This document shows, piece by piece, positions 1 to 5,449 of a stretch of DNA of 5,449 nucleotides. Source of the stretch: JABABD01 sp965530995. Lineage in GTDB: Bacteria > Bacteroidota > Bacteroidia > Flavobacteriales > Flavobacteriaceae. Numbering within the stretch: the first letter of the stretch is position 1; each line of letters begins with the position of its first letter. The notes under the pieces were generated by a model. That model was given only the letters and a program-made list of their open reading frames with translations. It was not told the DNA's origin and did not search any database. The stretch covers positions 1-5,449 of the forward strand of contig CBESOB010000187.1 in assembly GCA_965530995.1 (NCBI GenBank), in the 5' to 3' direction. Made by a program: the position numbers and the translations under genes.

Positions 1-158
1 TGATAGTTAGTTTCTTATGCTTAAAAACATCGACAAAGTGTAGCATTGTTCAGATGAAATGCAATTTTTTGTTGCATAACTTAACTATTTATTATATGTT
101 TACACACCTTAACCTACATGTATTGCCAGCGTCCCCCAAATCTCTGGTAGTACATAAG
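1..158. other. Left flank with no recognisable gene
   Basis: This AT-rich flank lies beyond the operon terminator. I see no open frame with protein-like composition, no tRNA or rRNA signature and no convincing promoter. It contains two weak inverted repeats: GCATT (43-47) with AATGC (58-62), and ATGCAA (59-64) with TTGCAT (72-77) around a T-rich loop. Because the first is followed by TTTTTT (65-70), it may be a poor terminator for a plus-strand gene ending left of the window. That gene is not visible, so this remains a guess. Confidence 0.5.
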
Positions 159-190
159 AAAAGGATGAGAAATATCTCATCCTTTTTTTT
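159..190 (-). terminator. Intrinsic terminator after the ABC exporter, probably bidirectional
   Basis: A perfect 12-bp stem pairs 159-170 (AAAAGGATGAGA) with 175-186 around the 4-base loop AATA (171-174). The core GGATGAGA/TCTCATCC is moderately GC-rich. On the minus strand the stem runs into TTTTCTT, 18 bases beyond the exporter's TAA, so it should end the operon transcript. On the plus strand it runs into eight T residues (183-190), so it could also stop transcripts entering from the left edge. Confidence 0.85.
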
Positions 191-208
191 ATCCAATTAT
201 GAACAGTG

Positions 209-2044
209 TTATGCAATTGATTGCATTTCAACAAGTTTATTGTACATACCTCGCTTTTTAATGAGGTCTTCGTGAGTTCCTAGCTCTACGATCTTGCCCT
301 TTTGCATTACGATGATCGTATCTGCCTTTTGAATGGTTGATAATCGATGTGCGATGACTATTGAGGTTCTATTCTTCATCATCTTGTCTAAGGCATCTTG
401 CACAAGACGTTCACTTTCTGTATCCAGTGCTGAAGTTGCTTCATCAAGGATCATAATTGGCGGATTTTTAAGAACTGCACGGGCAATACTCAGTCTTTGT
501 TTTTGTCCTCCTGAAAGTTTATTGCCAGAATCGCCGATATTGGTTTCTATGCCTTGTGGTAGTTCTTTAACAAATTCCCAGGCATTGGCAATTTTCAAGG
601 CTTTTACGACATCGTCCTCCGTGGCATCGATTTTCCCTAATAAGATATTGTTCTTGACGGTATCATTGAATAGAATGGAATCTTGAGTAACGAGTCCCAT
701 TAAATCCCTTAGTGAATGCTTGGTCATGTCTTTAATGTCAATGCCATCAATTTCAATGGAACCCTTATTTACATCGTAAAATCGTGTAACCAAATTAGCA
801 ATGGTTGATTTTCCACTACCTGATTGCCCAACAAGCGCTATTGTTTTTCCTTTTTCTACAGACATTGAAAAATCATCCAAGACAATATCGTCATCATATT
901 TAAAGGTAATGTTCTTCAAATGGATGCCAGTGGTAAAATCGGTTTTGGTAATTGCATCCAGTTTATCTTCTATAGGGCTTTTAGTTTCAATGATTTCAAG
1001 GACACGTTCTGCAGCGGCATTTCCTTTTTTAACGCTATAACTGGCTTTGCTAATGGCTTTTGCTGGGGTCAAGATATTGTAAGCCAACCCCATGTAAACG
1101 ATGAACAAACCTGCGTCAAGTGAATTTTCCTGGGTGTCTGGATTAAGTACCATTTGTCCACCGTACCAAAGAAGTATTGCGATTACAGAGATGCCCAAAA
1201 ACTCGCTAGTAGGTCCAGCTAGATTTTGTCTATTTAAAAGACTATTTGAAAAATTATAGAAGCGTTGAGTGGATTCTTGGAATTTATTTCCAAATATTCC
1301 TTCGGCATTGAATCCTTTTATGACTTTCAATCCTCCAAGGGTTTCTTCCAAAATGGATAGAAAATAACCTTGTTCTTTTTGGACTTTGTCCGATTTTCGT
1401 TTTAGTGATTTACCGATCAATGAAATCAAGAACCCTGAAACAGGGATGAAAATAAATACAAACACAGTAAGCTTCGTACTGATCAAGAACATAGCCGTAA
1501 TAGTGAAAATAATCATCAATGGCTCTCTTACGATCAGTTCTAGTATCGAGAGGAAGGAATGCTGAATTTCCAGTACATCGGATGTGATTCTGGCGATGGT
1601 ATCTCCTTTTCTCTTTTCAGAATAATAGGATATAGGGAGTTCAACGGTTTTTTGATAAAGTTCATTTCGCAAATCCTTTAAAACACCATTCCTAAGATAT
1701 GTAATAAAATACATGGCCATGTAACTGAAAAGGTTTTTTAGTAAAAACGTGGTTATTACCAGAACAACCATAAATATTAAAACATCATCAATACCTTCTG
1801 CCTTCTTTTGAGTCACGAAAAAATTCAAATACTCTTCGCCATAGCTTGTGATATTCCTAATACCTCTCCAAACTGGTTCAGTATCTAAAGGTGTCGTTTT
1901 ATTGAAAAGAACCTTTAACATAGGGAACAACGAAATCATCGACAATGTTCCAAATAACGCATAGAAGATATTAGCTATGATATTCAGTATTGCATAGCTT
2001 CTGTAAGGTCTAGCAAAGCGCAGTATTTTCTTGAAATATGTCAT
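209..2044 (-). CDS. MsbA-like ABC exporter, fused membrane and ATPase domains
   Basis: This 611-residue protein is a type IV (MsbA/ABCB-like) half-transporter that should work as a homodimer in the inner membrane, using ATP to flip a lipid or export an amphipathic compound. The N-terminal half holds six predicted helices, at about residues 17-41, 87-112, 162-187, 190-212, 282-300 and 308-328. The ATPase half starts near residue 375. It has an A-loop tyrosine (Y383), Walker A GQSGSGKST (406-414), Q-loop Q454, signature LSGGQKQR (510-517), Walker B MILDEA with D534 and catalytic E535, D-loop SALD (538-541) and H-loop H566. All catalytic elements are intact, so no degenerate partner subunit is needed. 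The loop between helices 1 and 2 (about 42-86) is long and accounts for much of the excess over E. coli MsbA (582 residues). The ATG shares one base with the upstream mutase stop, and a terminator follows the TAA. The family is clear; the substrate is not, and lipid A core, another glycolipid or a drug-like molecule are all possible. Confidence 0.95.
   Translation of the reverse strand: MTYFKKILRFARPYRSYAILNIIANIFYALFGTLSMISLFPMLKVLFNKTTPLDTEPVWRGIRNITSYGEEYLNFFVTQKKAEGIDDVLIFMVVLVITTFLLKNLFSYMAMYFITYLRNGVLKDLRNELYQKTVELPISYYSEKRKGDTIARITSDVLEIQHSFLSILELIVREPLMIIFTITAMFLISTKLTVFVFIFIPVSGFLISLIGKSLKRKSDKVQKEQGYFLSILEETLGGLKVIKGFNAEGIFGNKFQESTQRFYNFSNSLLNRQNLAGPTSEFLGISVIAILLWYGGQMVLNPDTQENSLDAGLFIVYMGLAYNILTPAKAISKASYSVKKGNAAAERVLEIIETKSPIEDKLDAITKTDFTTGIHLKNITFKYDDDIVLDDFSMSVEKGKTIALVGQSGSGKSTIANLVTRFYDVNKGSIEIDGIDIKDMTKHSLRDLMGLVTQDSILFNDTVKNNILLGKIDATEDDVVKALKIANAWEFVKELPQGIETNIGDSGNKLSGGQKQRLSIARAVLKNPPIMILDEATSALDTESERLVQDALDKMMKNRTSIVIAHRLSTIQKADTIIVMQKGKIVELGTHEDLIKKRGMYNKLVEMQSIA
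211..226. repeat. 16-base dyad ATGCAAT-TG-ATTGCAT at the exporter 3' end
   Basis: ATGCAAT (211-217) and ATTGCAT (220-226) are exact reverse complements with a 2-base spacer. They cover the last codons and stop of the exporter, about 20 bases before the terminator stem. The spacer is too short for an RNA hairpin without opening the inner pairs, so it reads better as a DNA dyad, or as chance. The same heptamer pair occurs in the glycosyltransferase hairpin. Confidence 0.5.
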
Positions 2045-2046
2045 TA
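2042..2046 (-). promoter_or_regulatory. TAATG stop-start overlap coupling mutase and exporter
   Basis: On the minus strand the mutase TAA (2046-2044) and the exporter ATG (2044-2042) share the A at 2044. This arrangement is typical of translational coupling within one transcript. No Shine-Dalgarno-like GGAGG stands upstream, so the ribosome probably reinitiates after finishing the mutase. The overlap supports the exporter's start, because the MTYFKKILRF N-terminus leads directly into helix 1. Confidence 0.8.
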
Positions 2047-3774
2047 GTGCAGATTCAAGGCATCTATTATACCTTTTATTTTATGGTCTAATGTATCTGT
2101 GGTTTTGCTATAGTTTGAAATCGAATCCAAATTAGTTTTGACACTGAAATAAAATTTGATCTTAGGTTCTGTACCACTTGGTCTCATAGCAATTTTGCTA
2201 CCATCTTCCATATAGTAGATCAGAACATTCGACTTTGGGATATCAATGGTATGATTCTCGCCTGTTATCATGTTCTTGGCAACAGATGATTGGTAGTCTT
2301 CAAACAAGGTAACTTTGGTACCATTTATTTCCTTAAGAGGATTCTCTCTTAAATCGATCATCATTTGTTTAATTTCTTTAGCACCTTCAATACCTTTCTT
2401 GGTAATTGAAATTAACTCTTCTTTATATAAACCATGTTTTACATAAAGTTTCATTAATTCATTATAAAAAGAACTCCCGTTGGCCTTGGCTCGTGCCGCA
2501 ATTTCACAAGCCAATAAGGTTGCAGTGACAGCATCTTTGTCTCTCACAAAATCACCAACCATATATCCAAAGCTTTCTTCGCCACCACCAACAAAATTTT
2601 GTTCAGGAAAATCAACGATCATCTTGGCAATCCATTTAAAACCTGTTAGCCCAATTTTGCATTCTATACCGTAAGACTTGGCCAAATCATCCATCATGGG
2701 TGTAGACACAATAGTAGAGCCTATGAATTCATTTCCTTTTAGTTTACCAGCTTTTTGCCATTGTTGCAAAAGAAAATCAGTCATGGTGATCATGGTTTGG
2801 TTACCATTTAATAGTTTTAGGTTGTTGTCTAAATCTCGAACAGCAATACCCAAGCGATCACTATCAGGGTCTGTACCTATAACGATATCGGCATTCAGCT
2901 TTTCGGCCAATTCAGTGGCCATTTTAAGAGCTTCTGGTTCTTCTGGATTCGGTGATTTTACCGTAGGGAAATCTCCATCTGGTTTTGCTTGTTCTTCAAC
3001 AATATGTACATCATTGTAACCCGCACGTTTTAAGGTTTCTGGAATAGAAGTAATAGACGTGCCGTGCAATGAAGTGAAAACAATCTTCAAATTGTCTTTT
3101 GCTTCAGAAGATGTATTGAAACTTCCGTTTTTTACACAAGCATCAATAAAGGCATCGTCAACATCTGCACCAATTACTTCAATCAGGCCCTCATTAGCTT
3201 CAAATTTTATATCTGAATAGTCGATACGATTAATTTCGTCAATGATTTCTGAATCTTGAGGTGGTACTAATTGTCCACCATCTTGCCAATACACCTTGTA
3301 ACCATTATACTCAGGCGGGTTATGGGATGCGGTCAATACTATTCCCGTATGGCAATCGAGATGCTTCACGGCAAAAGATAGTTCTGGCGTTACCCTTAGG
3401 TCTTCAAAGAGGAACACCTTAATGCCATTAGCAGAAAATACATCTGCTACGAGCTTTGCAAGCGACTTGCTATTATGCCGACAATCATAGGCTATGGCCG
3501 CTTTTATCTGTTCTCCTTTGAATGATTCTTTTAAATAATTTGACAGTCCTTGCGTATTTTTTCCAAGGGTGTATTTGTTGATTCTATTGGTGCCAACACC
3601 CATGATACCTCGCATGCCACCAGTTCCGAAATCTAGGTCTTTATAAAAAGCCTCTTGTATTTCTTTAGGATTTGATGCTATTGAGTCTTTTATAATTTCT
3701 TGCGTTTCAGAGTCAAAAGTTGGTGTTAGCCAAGTATTTATTCTATCCAATATTTTTGGTTCGATGTGTATCAT
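2044..3774 (-). CDS. Phosphoglucomutase/phosphomannomutase (PgcA/PGM2-type phosphohexomutase)
   Basis: This 576-residue cytosolic enzyme of the alpha-D-phosphohexomutase superfamily interconverts hexose-6-phosphate and hexose-1-phosphate through a phosphoserine. All four conserved loops are visible. An N-terminal GTGGMRG stands at 50-56. The catalytic loop TASHNPPEYNGYK starts at T148, with S150 as the predicted phosphoserine. The Mg2+ loop DPDSDR is at 302-307. The sugar-specificity loop GGGEESFGY is at 396-404, and the phosphate-binding loop RPSGTEPK is at 531-538. The motif LTGFKW (376-381) and the length fit the PgcA/PGM2 branch (B. subtilis PgcA is about 580 residues) rather than the shorter ManB/AlgC or GlmM enzymes. 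The product, glucose-1-phosphate or mannose-1-phosphate, feeds UDP-glucose or GDP-mannose synthesis, which fits the adjacent glycosyltransferase. The start ATG is preceded by an A-rich leader with no Shine-Dalgarno motif. The TAA stop overlaps the ABC exporter start by one base. Sugar preference (glucose, mannose or ribose phosphate) cannot be settled from motifs. Confidence 0.96.
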   Translation of the reverse strand: MIHIEPKILDRINTWLTPTFDSETQEIIKDSIASNPKEIQEAFYKDLDFGTGGMRGIMGVGTNRINKYTLGKNTQGLSNYLKESFKGEQIKAAIAYDCRHNSKSLAKLVADVFSANGIKVFLFEDLRVTPELSFAVKHLDCHTGIVLTASHNPPEYNGYKVYWQDGGQLVPPQDSEIIDEINRIDYSDIKFEANEGLIEVIGADVDDAFIDACVKNGSFNTSSEAKDNLKIVFTSLHGTSITSIPETLKRAGYNDVHIVEEQAKPDGDFPTVKSPNPEEPEALKMATELAEKLNADIVIGTDPDSDRLGIAVRDLDNNLKLLNGNQTMITMTDFLLQQWQKAGKLKGNEFIGSTIVSTPMMDDLAKSYGIECKIGLTGFKWIAKMIVDFPEQNFVGGGEESFGYMVGDFVRDKDAVTATLLACEIAARAKANGSSFYNELMKLYVKHGLYKEELISITKKGIEGAKEIKQMMIDLRENPLKEINGTKVTLFEDYQSSVAKNMITGENHTIDIPKSNVLIYYMEDGSKIAMRPSGTEPKIKFYFSVKTNLDSISNYSKTTDTLDHKIKGIIDALNLH

Positions 3775-3852
3775 TTCGTATTATTTTTAGAATTATAAAA
3801 GTACATAATATCTAATGTTTGAAGACTTAATACTTCGTTAATTCAAGAATGG
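3775..3852. other. 78-bp gap between glycosyltransferase and mutase genes
   Basis: This AT-rich spacer is the widest gap in the gene run. On the minus strand it contains a TATAAT (3796-3791), but no TTGACA or TTTG element stands at the right distance and no strong hairpin is present. TACTTTTA overlaps the same area and is one mismatch from the Bacteroidota box TAnnTTTG. An internal promoter for the mutase and exporter is possible but not supported. Continuous transcription from the glycosyltransferase is equally likely. Confidence 0.4.
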
Positions 3853-4803
3853 TCAATCAAGATTAATGTCTTCTTTTAAAGTATATCGATTGCTGTCTTT
3901 TTTAGAGCGCAAAACCATCTCTCCTATAAAACCAGCCACAAAGAATTGCGTGCCTATGATCATGGTTGCCAAAGAAATATAGAATTGTGGTCGTTCAGTA
4001 ATTAAACGTCCGGTAGGATTGATAAAAAGTTTATCGATACCCAAATAAGCAGCAAAGCAAAACCCAATTAAAAGCATGAGCACTCCAAGTGAGCCAAAGA
4101 AATGCATGGGTCTTTTTCCAAATTTCGAAATGAACCAAATAGTCACAAGATCTAAAAAACCATTTATAAATCGTTCCATACCAAATTTTGTTTTACCGTA
4201 TTTACGTGCTTGATGCTTTACTACTTTTTCGCCTATTTTGCTGAATCCAGCATTTTTAGCCAGAACAGGTATATAGCGATGCATTTCACCATGCACATCA
4301 ATGTTTTTTACTACTTCTTTTTTGTAGGCCTTTAAGCCACAGTTGAAATCATGTAAATTAACTTTTGAAGTCTTTCTTGCGGCCCAATTGAATAATTTTG
4401 AAGGCAAATTCTTCGATATCACTGAATCGTAACGTTTCTTTTTCCAACCCGATACTAGATCGTACCCTTCATTAATGATCATATCATACAACACAGGAAT
4501 CTCCTCAGGGTCGTCCTGCAAGTCGGCATCCATAGTGATGATCACATCTCCTTTCACAGCGCTGAAACCTGCATGAAGTGCCTGTGATTTACCAAAATTC
4601 TTAGAGAATTTTAAACCTTTTATATTAGGGTCTTTACCTGAAAGAGATTTAATAGTTTTCCAAGAATCATCCGTACTACCATCATCAATAAAAATGACCT
4701 CATATGAAAAACCATTGGATTGCATGACAGATGCAATCCAATGGTTTAATTCTAATAAAGAGTCATTTTCGTTAAGCAACGGTATGACTACAGATATGTT
4801 CAT
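3853..4803 (-). CDS. Family 2 glycosyltransferase, GtrB/ArnC/DPM-like, membrane anchored
   Basis: This 316-residue protein most likely transfers a sugar from a nucleotide sugar to polyprenyl phosphate at the cytosolic face of the inner membrane. The GT-A catalytic domain covers about residues 1-225. It has the N-terminal strand SVVIPLLNEND (4-14), the nucleotide-binding FIDDGSTDDSW (38-48), the conserved KFSKNFGKSQALHAGF (65-80) and the metal-binding DADLQDDPEEIP (92-103). Further conserved stretches are HDFNCGLKAY (151-160), GEMHRYIP (172-179) and ARKYGKTKFG (199-208). Two membrane helices follow at about 232-256 and 273-295, then a basic cytosolic tail. This layout matches GtrB, ArnC and YfdH-like enzymes (about 310-325 residues). 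The first ATG is required because the SVVIP strand follows immediately; the next Met (M27) would delete it. No GtrA-like flippase is seen, but a DUF4199 four-helix protein lies directly upstream. A perfect 17-bp hairpin lies within codons 19-32. Donor sugar and acceptor are unknown. Confidence 0.93.
   Translation of the reverse strand: MNISVVIPLLNENDSLLELNHWIASVMQSNGFSYEVIFIDDGSTDDSWKTIKSLSGKDPNIKGLKFSKNFGKSQALHAGFSAVKGDVIITMDADLQDDPEEIPVLYDMIINEGYDLVSGWKKKRYDSVISKNLPSKLFNWAARKTSKVNLHDFNCGLKAYKKEVVKNIDVHGEMHRYIPVLAKNAGFSKIGEKVVKHQARKYGKTKFGMERFINGFLDLVTIWFISKFGKRPMHFFGSLGVLMLLIGFCFAAYLGIDKLFINPTGRLITERPQFYISLATMIIGTQFFVAGFIGEMVLRSKKDSNRYTLKEDINLD
4709..4747 (-). repeat. Perfect 17-bp inverted repeat inside the glycosyltransferase gene
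   Basis: The arms are 4709-4725 (AAACCATTGGATTGCAT) and 4731-4747 (ATGCAATCCAATGGTTT), exact reverse complements around the loop 4726-4730 (GACAG). The repeat covers nucleotides 57-95 of the glycosyltransferase gene, encoding the non-conserved stretch NHWIASVMQSNGF (residues 20-32). In the mRNA it folds into a stable hairpin whose 3' arm ends in GGTTT followed by two more T, so it resembles an intrinsic terminator. The inverted repeat is certain. Its function is unknown: attenuator, mRNA stability element, protein-binding dyad, or the product of palindrome-correcting template switching. Confidence 0.9.
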
Positions 4804-4810
4804 TTAAAAC

Positions 4811-4828
4811 TGTTCTTAGTATAGAACA
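4811..4828 (-). repeat. Small dyad just upstream of the glycosyltransferase start
   Basis: TGTTCT (4811-4816) and AGAACA (4823-4828) form a 6-bp inverted repeat with a 6-base spacer, in the 42-bp gap between the DUF4199 stop and the glycosyltransferase ATG. On the coding strand it is followed by GTTTTAA and then the start codon, 7 bases later. It could be a weak hairpin that tunes expression of the glycosyltransferase or an operator half-site pair. It is short enough to be chance. Confidence 0.4.
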
Positions 4829-4845
4829 AAAGTAAGTAATAATTT

Positions 4846-5382
4846 TTAAGCGTCAGGGCTATTAGGGTCCGTCTTTTTGACTGCTAACGCCGCGATTAAA
4901 CCAATGATTGCAAACACCAATAATTGCCATGCGAATGATTTAACTTGATTTGCCATAGAAAACTGATCTTGTTCCCCCATAGCTAGAATAGTCTTATCGA
5001 TATCTGATTGTGGCGCTCCAAAACCTTCCATCATTGCGGTAGTATTTTCAATTATTTTCTGTTCGAGTATATCAGTAGCTTCTGGGTCGATCACTTGAAA
5101 AAGAAGCAAGCCGATAACTGTGCTAATTAGCATTGCAATTACGATCGTCGTGAAATAAGAGGCAAATGCATTCTTGAAAGAAATGAAGCCTCCTAACAAT
5201 TTTCTTGCTCCAATGGCGGTCGCAACTCCGAATACCACCATAACTAGTAATAGTATTATGCCATACCACCATTTAACCATCAAACCTAAGTCAATGACAT
5301 AGGCCATAACGGTAACTATGGTTAATAAAATACCTAAATAAACACCTCTAGTCATTGCTAATGACTTAATTGATTTTTCCAT
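4846..5382 (-). CDS. DUF4199-family four-helix membrane protein
   Basis: This 178-residue integral membrane protein has no established function. Four hydrophobic helices are visible at about residues 12-33, 37-58, 73-97 and 149-168. The basic N-terminus (MEKSIKS), the R60/K61/K70 loop and the KK at 169-170 put both ends and the helix 2-3 loop in the cytosol by the positive-inside rule. A roughly 50-residue acidic loop (98-147) then faces the periplasm and looks helical. Length, the ARKLLGGFISFKNAFASYF stretch (59-77) before helix 3 and the overall layout match the Bacteroidota family DUF4199; I assign this from recollection of the family, not from a search. There is no signal peptide and no catalytic motif. 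It is the first gene of the run in this window, 42 bp before the glycosyltransferase, which suggests a role linked to membrane glycosyl transfer. The ATG is preceded by an A/C-rich leader typical of Bacteroidota starts. Confidence 0.85.
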   Translation of the reverse strand: MEKSIKSLAMTRGVYLGILLTIVTVMAYVIDLGLMVKWWYGIILLLVMVVFGVATAIGARKLLGGFISFKNAFASYFTTIVIAMLISTVIGLLLFQVIDPEATDILEQKIIENTTAMMEGFGAPQSDIDKTILAMGEQDQFSMANQVKSFAWQLLVFAIIGLIAALAVKKTDPNSPDA

Positions 5383-5449
5383 TATTGTTGTTTTTGTTGG
5401 TTATATGCAAGTTAGTAAACAATTTTATGATTTTGTTACAAAATATTTT
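5383..5449 (-). promoter_or_regulatory. AT-rich leader upstream of the DUF4199 gene, possible promoter
   Basis: This 67-base stretch is the only upstream DNA visible for the first gene. Read on the minus strand it contains TTTG (5442-5439) and, 24 bases later, TAACTTGC (5414-5407). This is a loose match to the Bacteroidota sigma-A pattern TTTG-N17-23-TAnnTTTG, with two mismatches in the second box and a spacer one base too long. An A/C-rich CAACAAAAACAACAATA tract then runs up to the ATG, as is common at Bacteroidota starts that lack Shine-Dalgarno sequences. The promoter reading is weak; the true one may lie outside the window. Confidence 0.25.

Noticed and set aside
72..102. Possible plus-strand Bacteroidota promoter: TTTG (68-71) and TATGTTTA (95-102)
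   Set aside because: The second box has one mismatch, the spacing is at the upper limit, and no plus-strand gene follows before the terminator.
1..208. A small structured RNA (tmRNA, 6S or tRNA) in the left flank
   Set aside because: No cloverleaf, CCA-ended acceptor stem or other known RNA signature can be drawn. Only the terminator stem is strong.
54..275. Plus-strand open frame of 73 codons in the left flank
   Set aside because: It runs through the terminator hairpin and into the antisense of the exporter 3' end. Its composition is unlike a protein and no start signal is seen.
308..320. Dyad TACGAT-G-ATCGTA within the exporter gene
   Set aside because: Six-base arms with a one-base spacer cannot form an RNA hairpin and are expected by chance in several kilobases.
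333..1123. Plus-strand open frames antisense to the exporter
   Set aside because: They are shadows of the exporter coding frame, whose motifs from Walker A to the H-loop are intact on the minus strand.
2480..3019. Plus-strand open frames antisense to the mutase
   Set aside because: They lie opposite conserved mutase loops and carry no recognisable domain.
4122..4131. Palindrome ATTTCGAAAT within the glycosyltransferase gene
   Set aside because: A 10-base palindrome in AT-rich coding DNA is at chance level, and no partner site is seen.
1..5449. Defence system, CRISPR array, insertion sequence, prophage or toxin-antitoxin pair
   Set aside because: All coding capacity is used by four ordinary envelope or metabolic genes. 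There are no direct repeat arrays, terminal inverted repeats of an element, or integrase or transposase motifs.

Overview
The window looks like chromosomal housekeeping sequence from a marine or soil Flavobacteriia-type member of the Bacteroidota. The evidence is AT-rich DNA, A-rich leaders without Shine-Dalgarno motifs, a DUF4199 membrane protein (a family seen mainly in Bacteroidota), and a PgcA/PGM2-type phosphosugar mutase beside an MsbA-like exporter. Species cannot be named from the sequence alone.

All four genes lie on the minus strand, so transcription runs from high to low coordinates. In that order they are: a four-helix DUF4199 membrane protein (4846-5382), a GtrB/ArnC/DPM-like family 2 glycosyltransferase with two C-terminal membrane helices (3853-4803), a phosphoglucomutase/phosphomannomutase (2044-3774), and an MsbA-like ABC exporter (209-2044). 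The gaps are 42 bp, 78 bp and a 1-base TAATG overlap. A strong hairpin terminator at 159-190 follows the last stop codon. Bases 1-158 hold no gene I can support, and the plus-strand open frames are shadows of the minus-strand genes.

The set suggests envelope glycan or glycolipid work. The mutase makes sugar-1-phosphate, the precursor of nucleotide sugars. The glycosyltransferase probably moves a sugar onto a polyprenyl-phosphate carrier at the inner face of the membrane. The ABC exporter probably flips a lipid or lipid-linked product, and the DUF4199 protein is a membrane partner of unknown role. This pathway is inference from family membership and gene order.

I found no mobile element, CRISPR array, RNA gene or defence system. 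The most unusual feature is a perfect 17-bp inverted repeat with a 5-base loop inside the glycosyltransferase coding sequence (4709-4747). It is followed on the coding strand by a short T run, so it resembles an intragenic terminator or attenuator, and the protein sequence there does not obviously require it.
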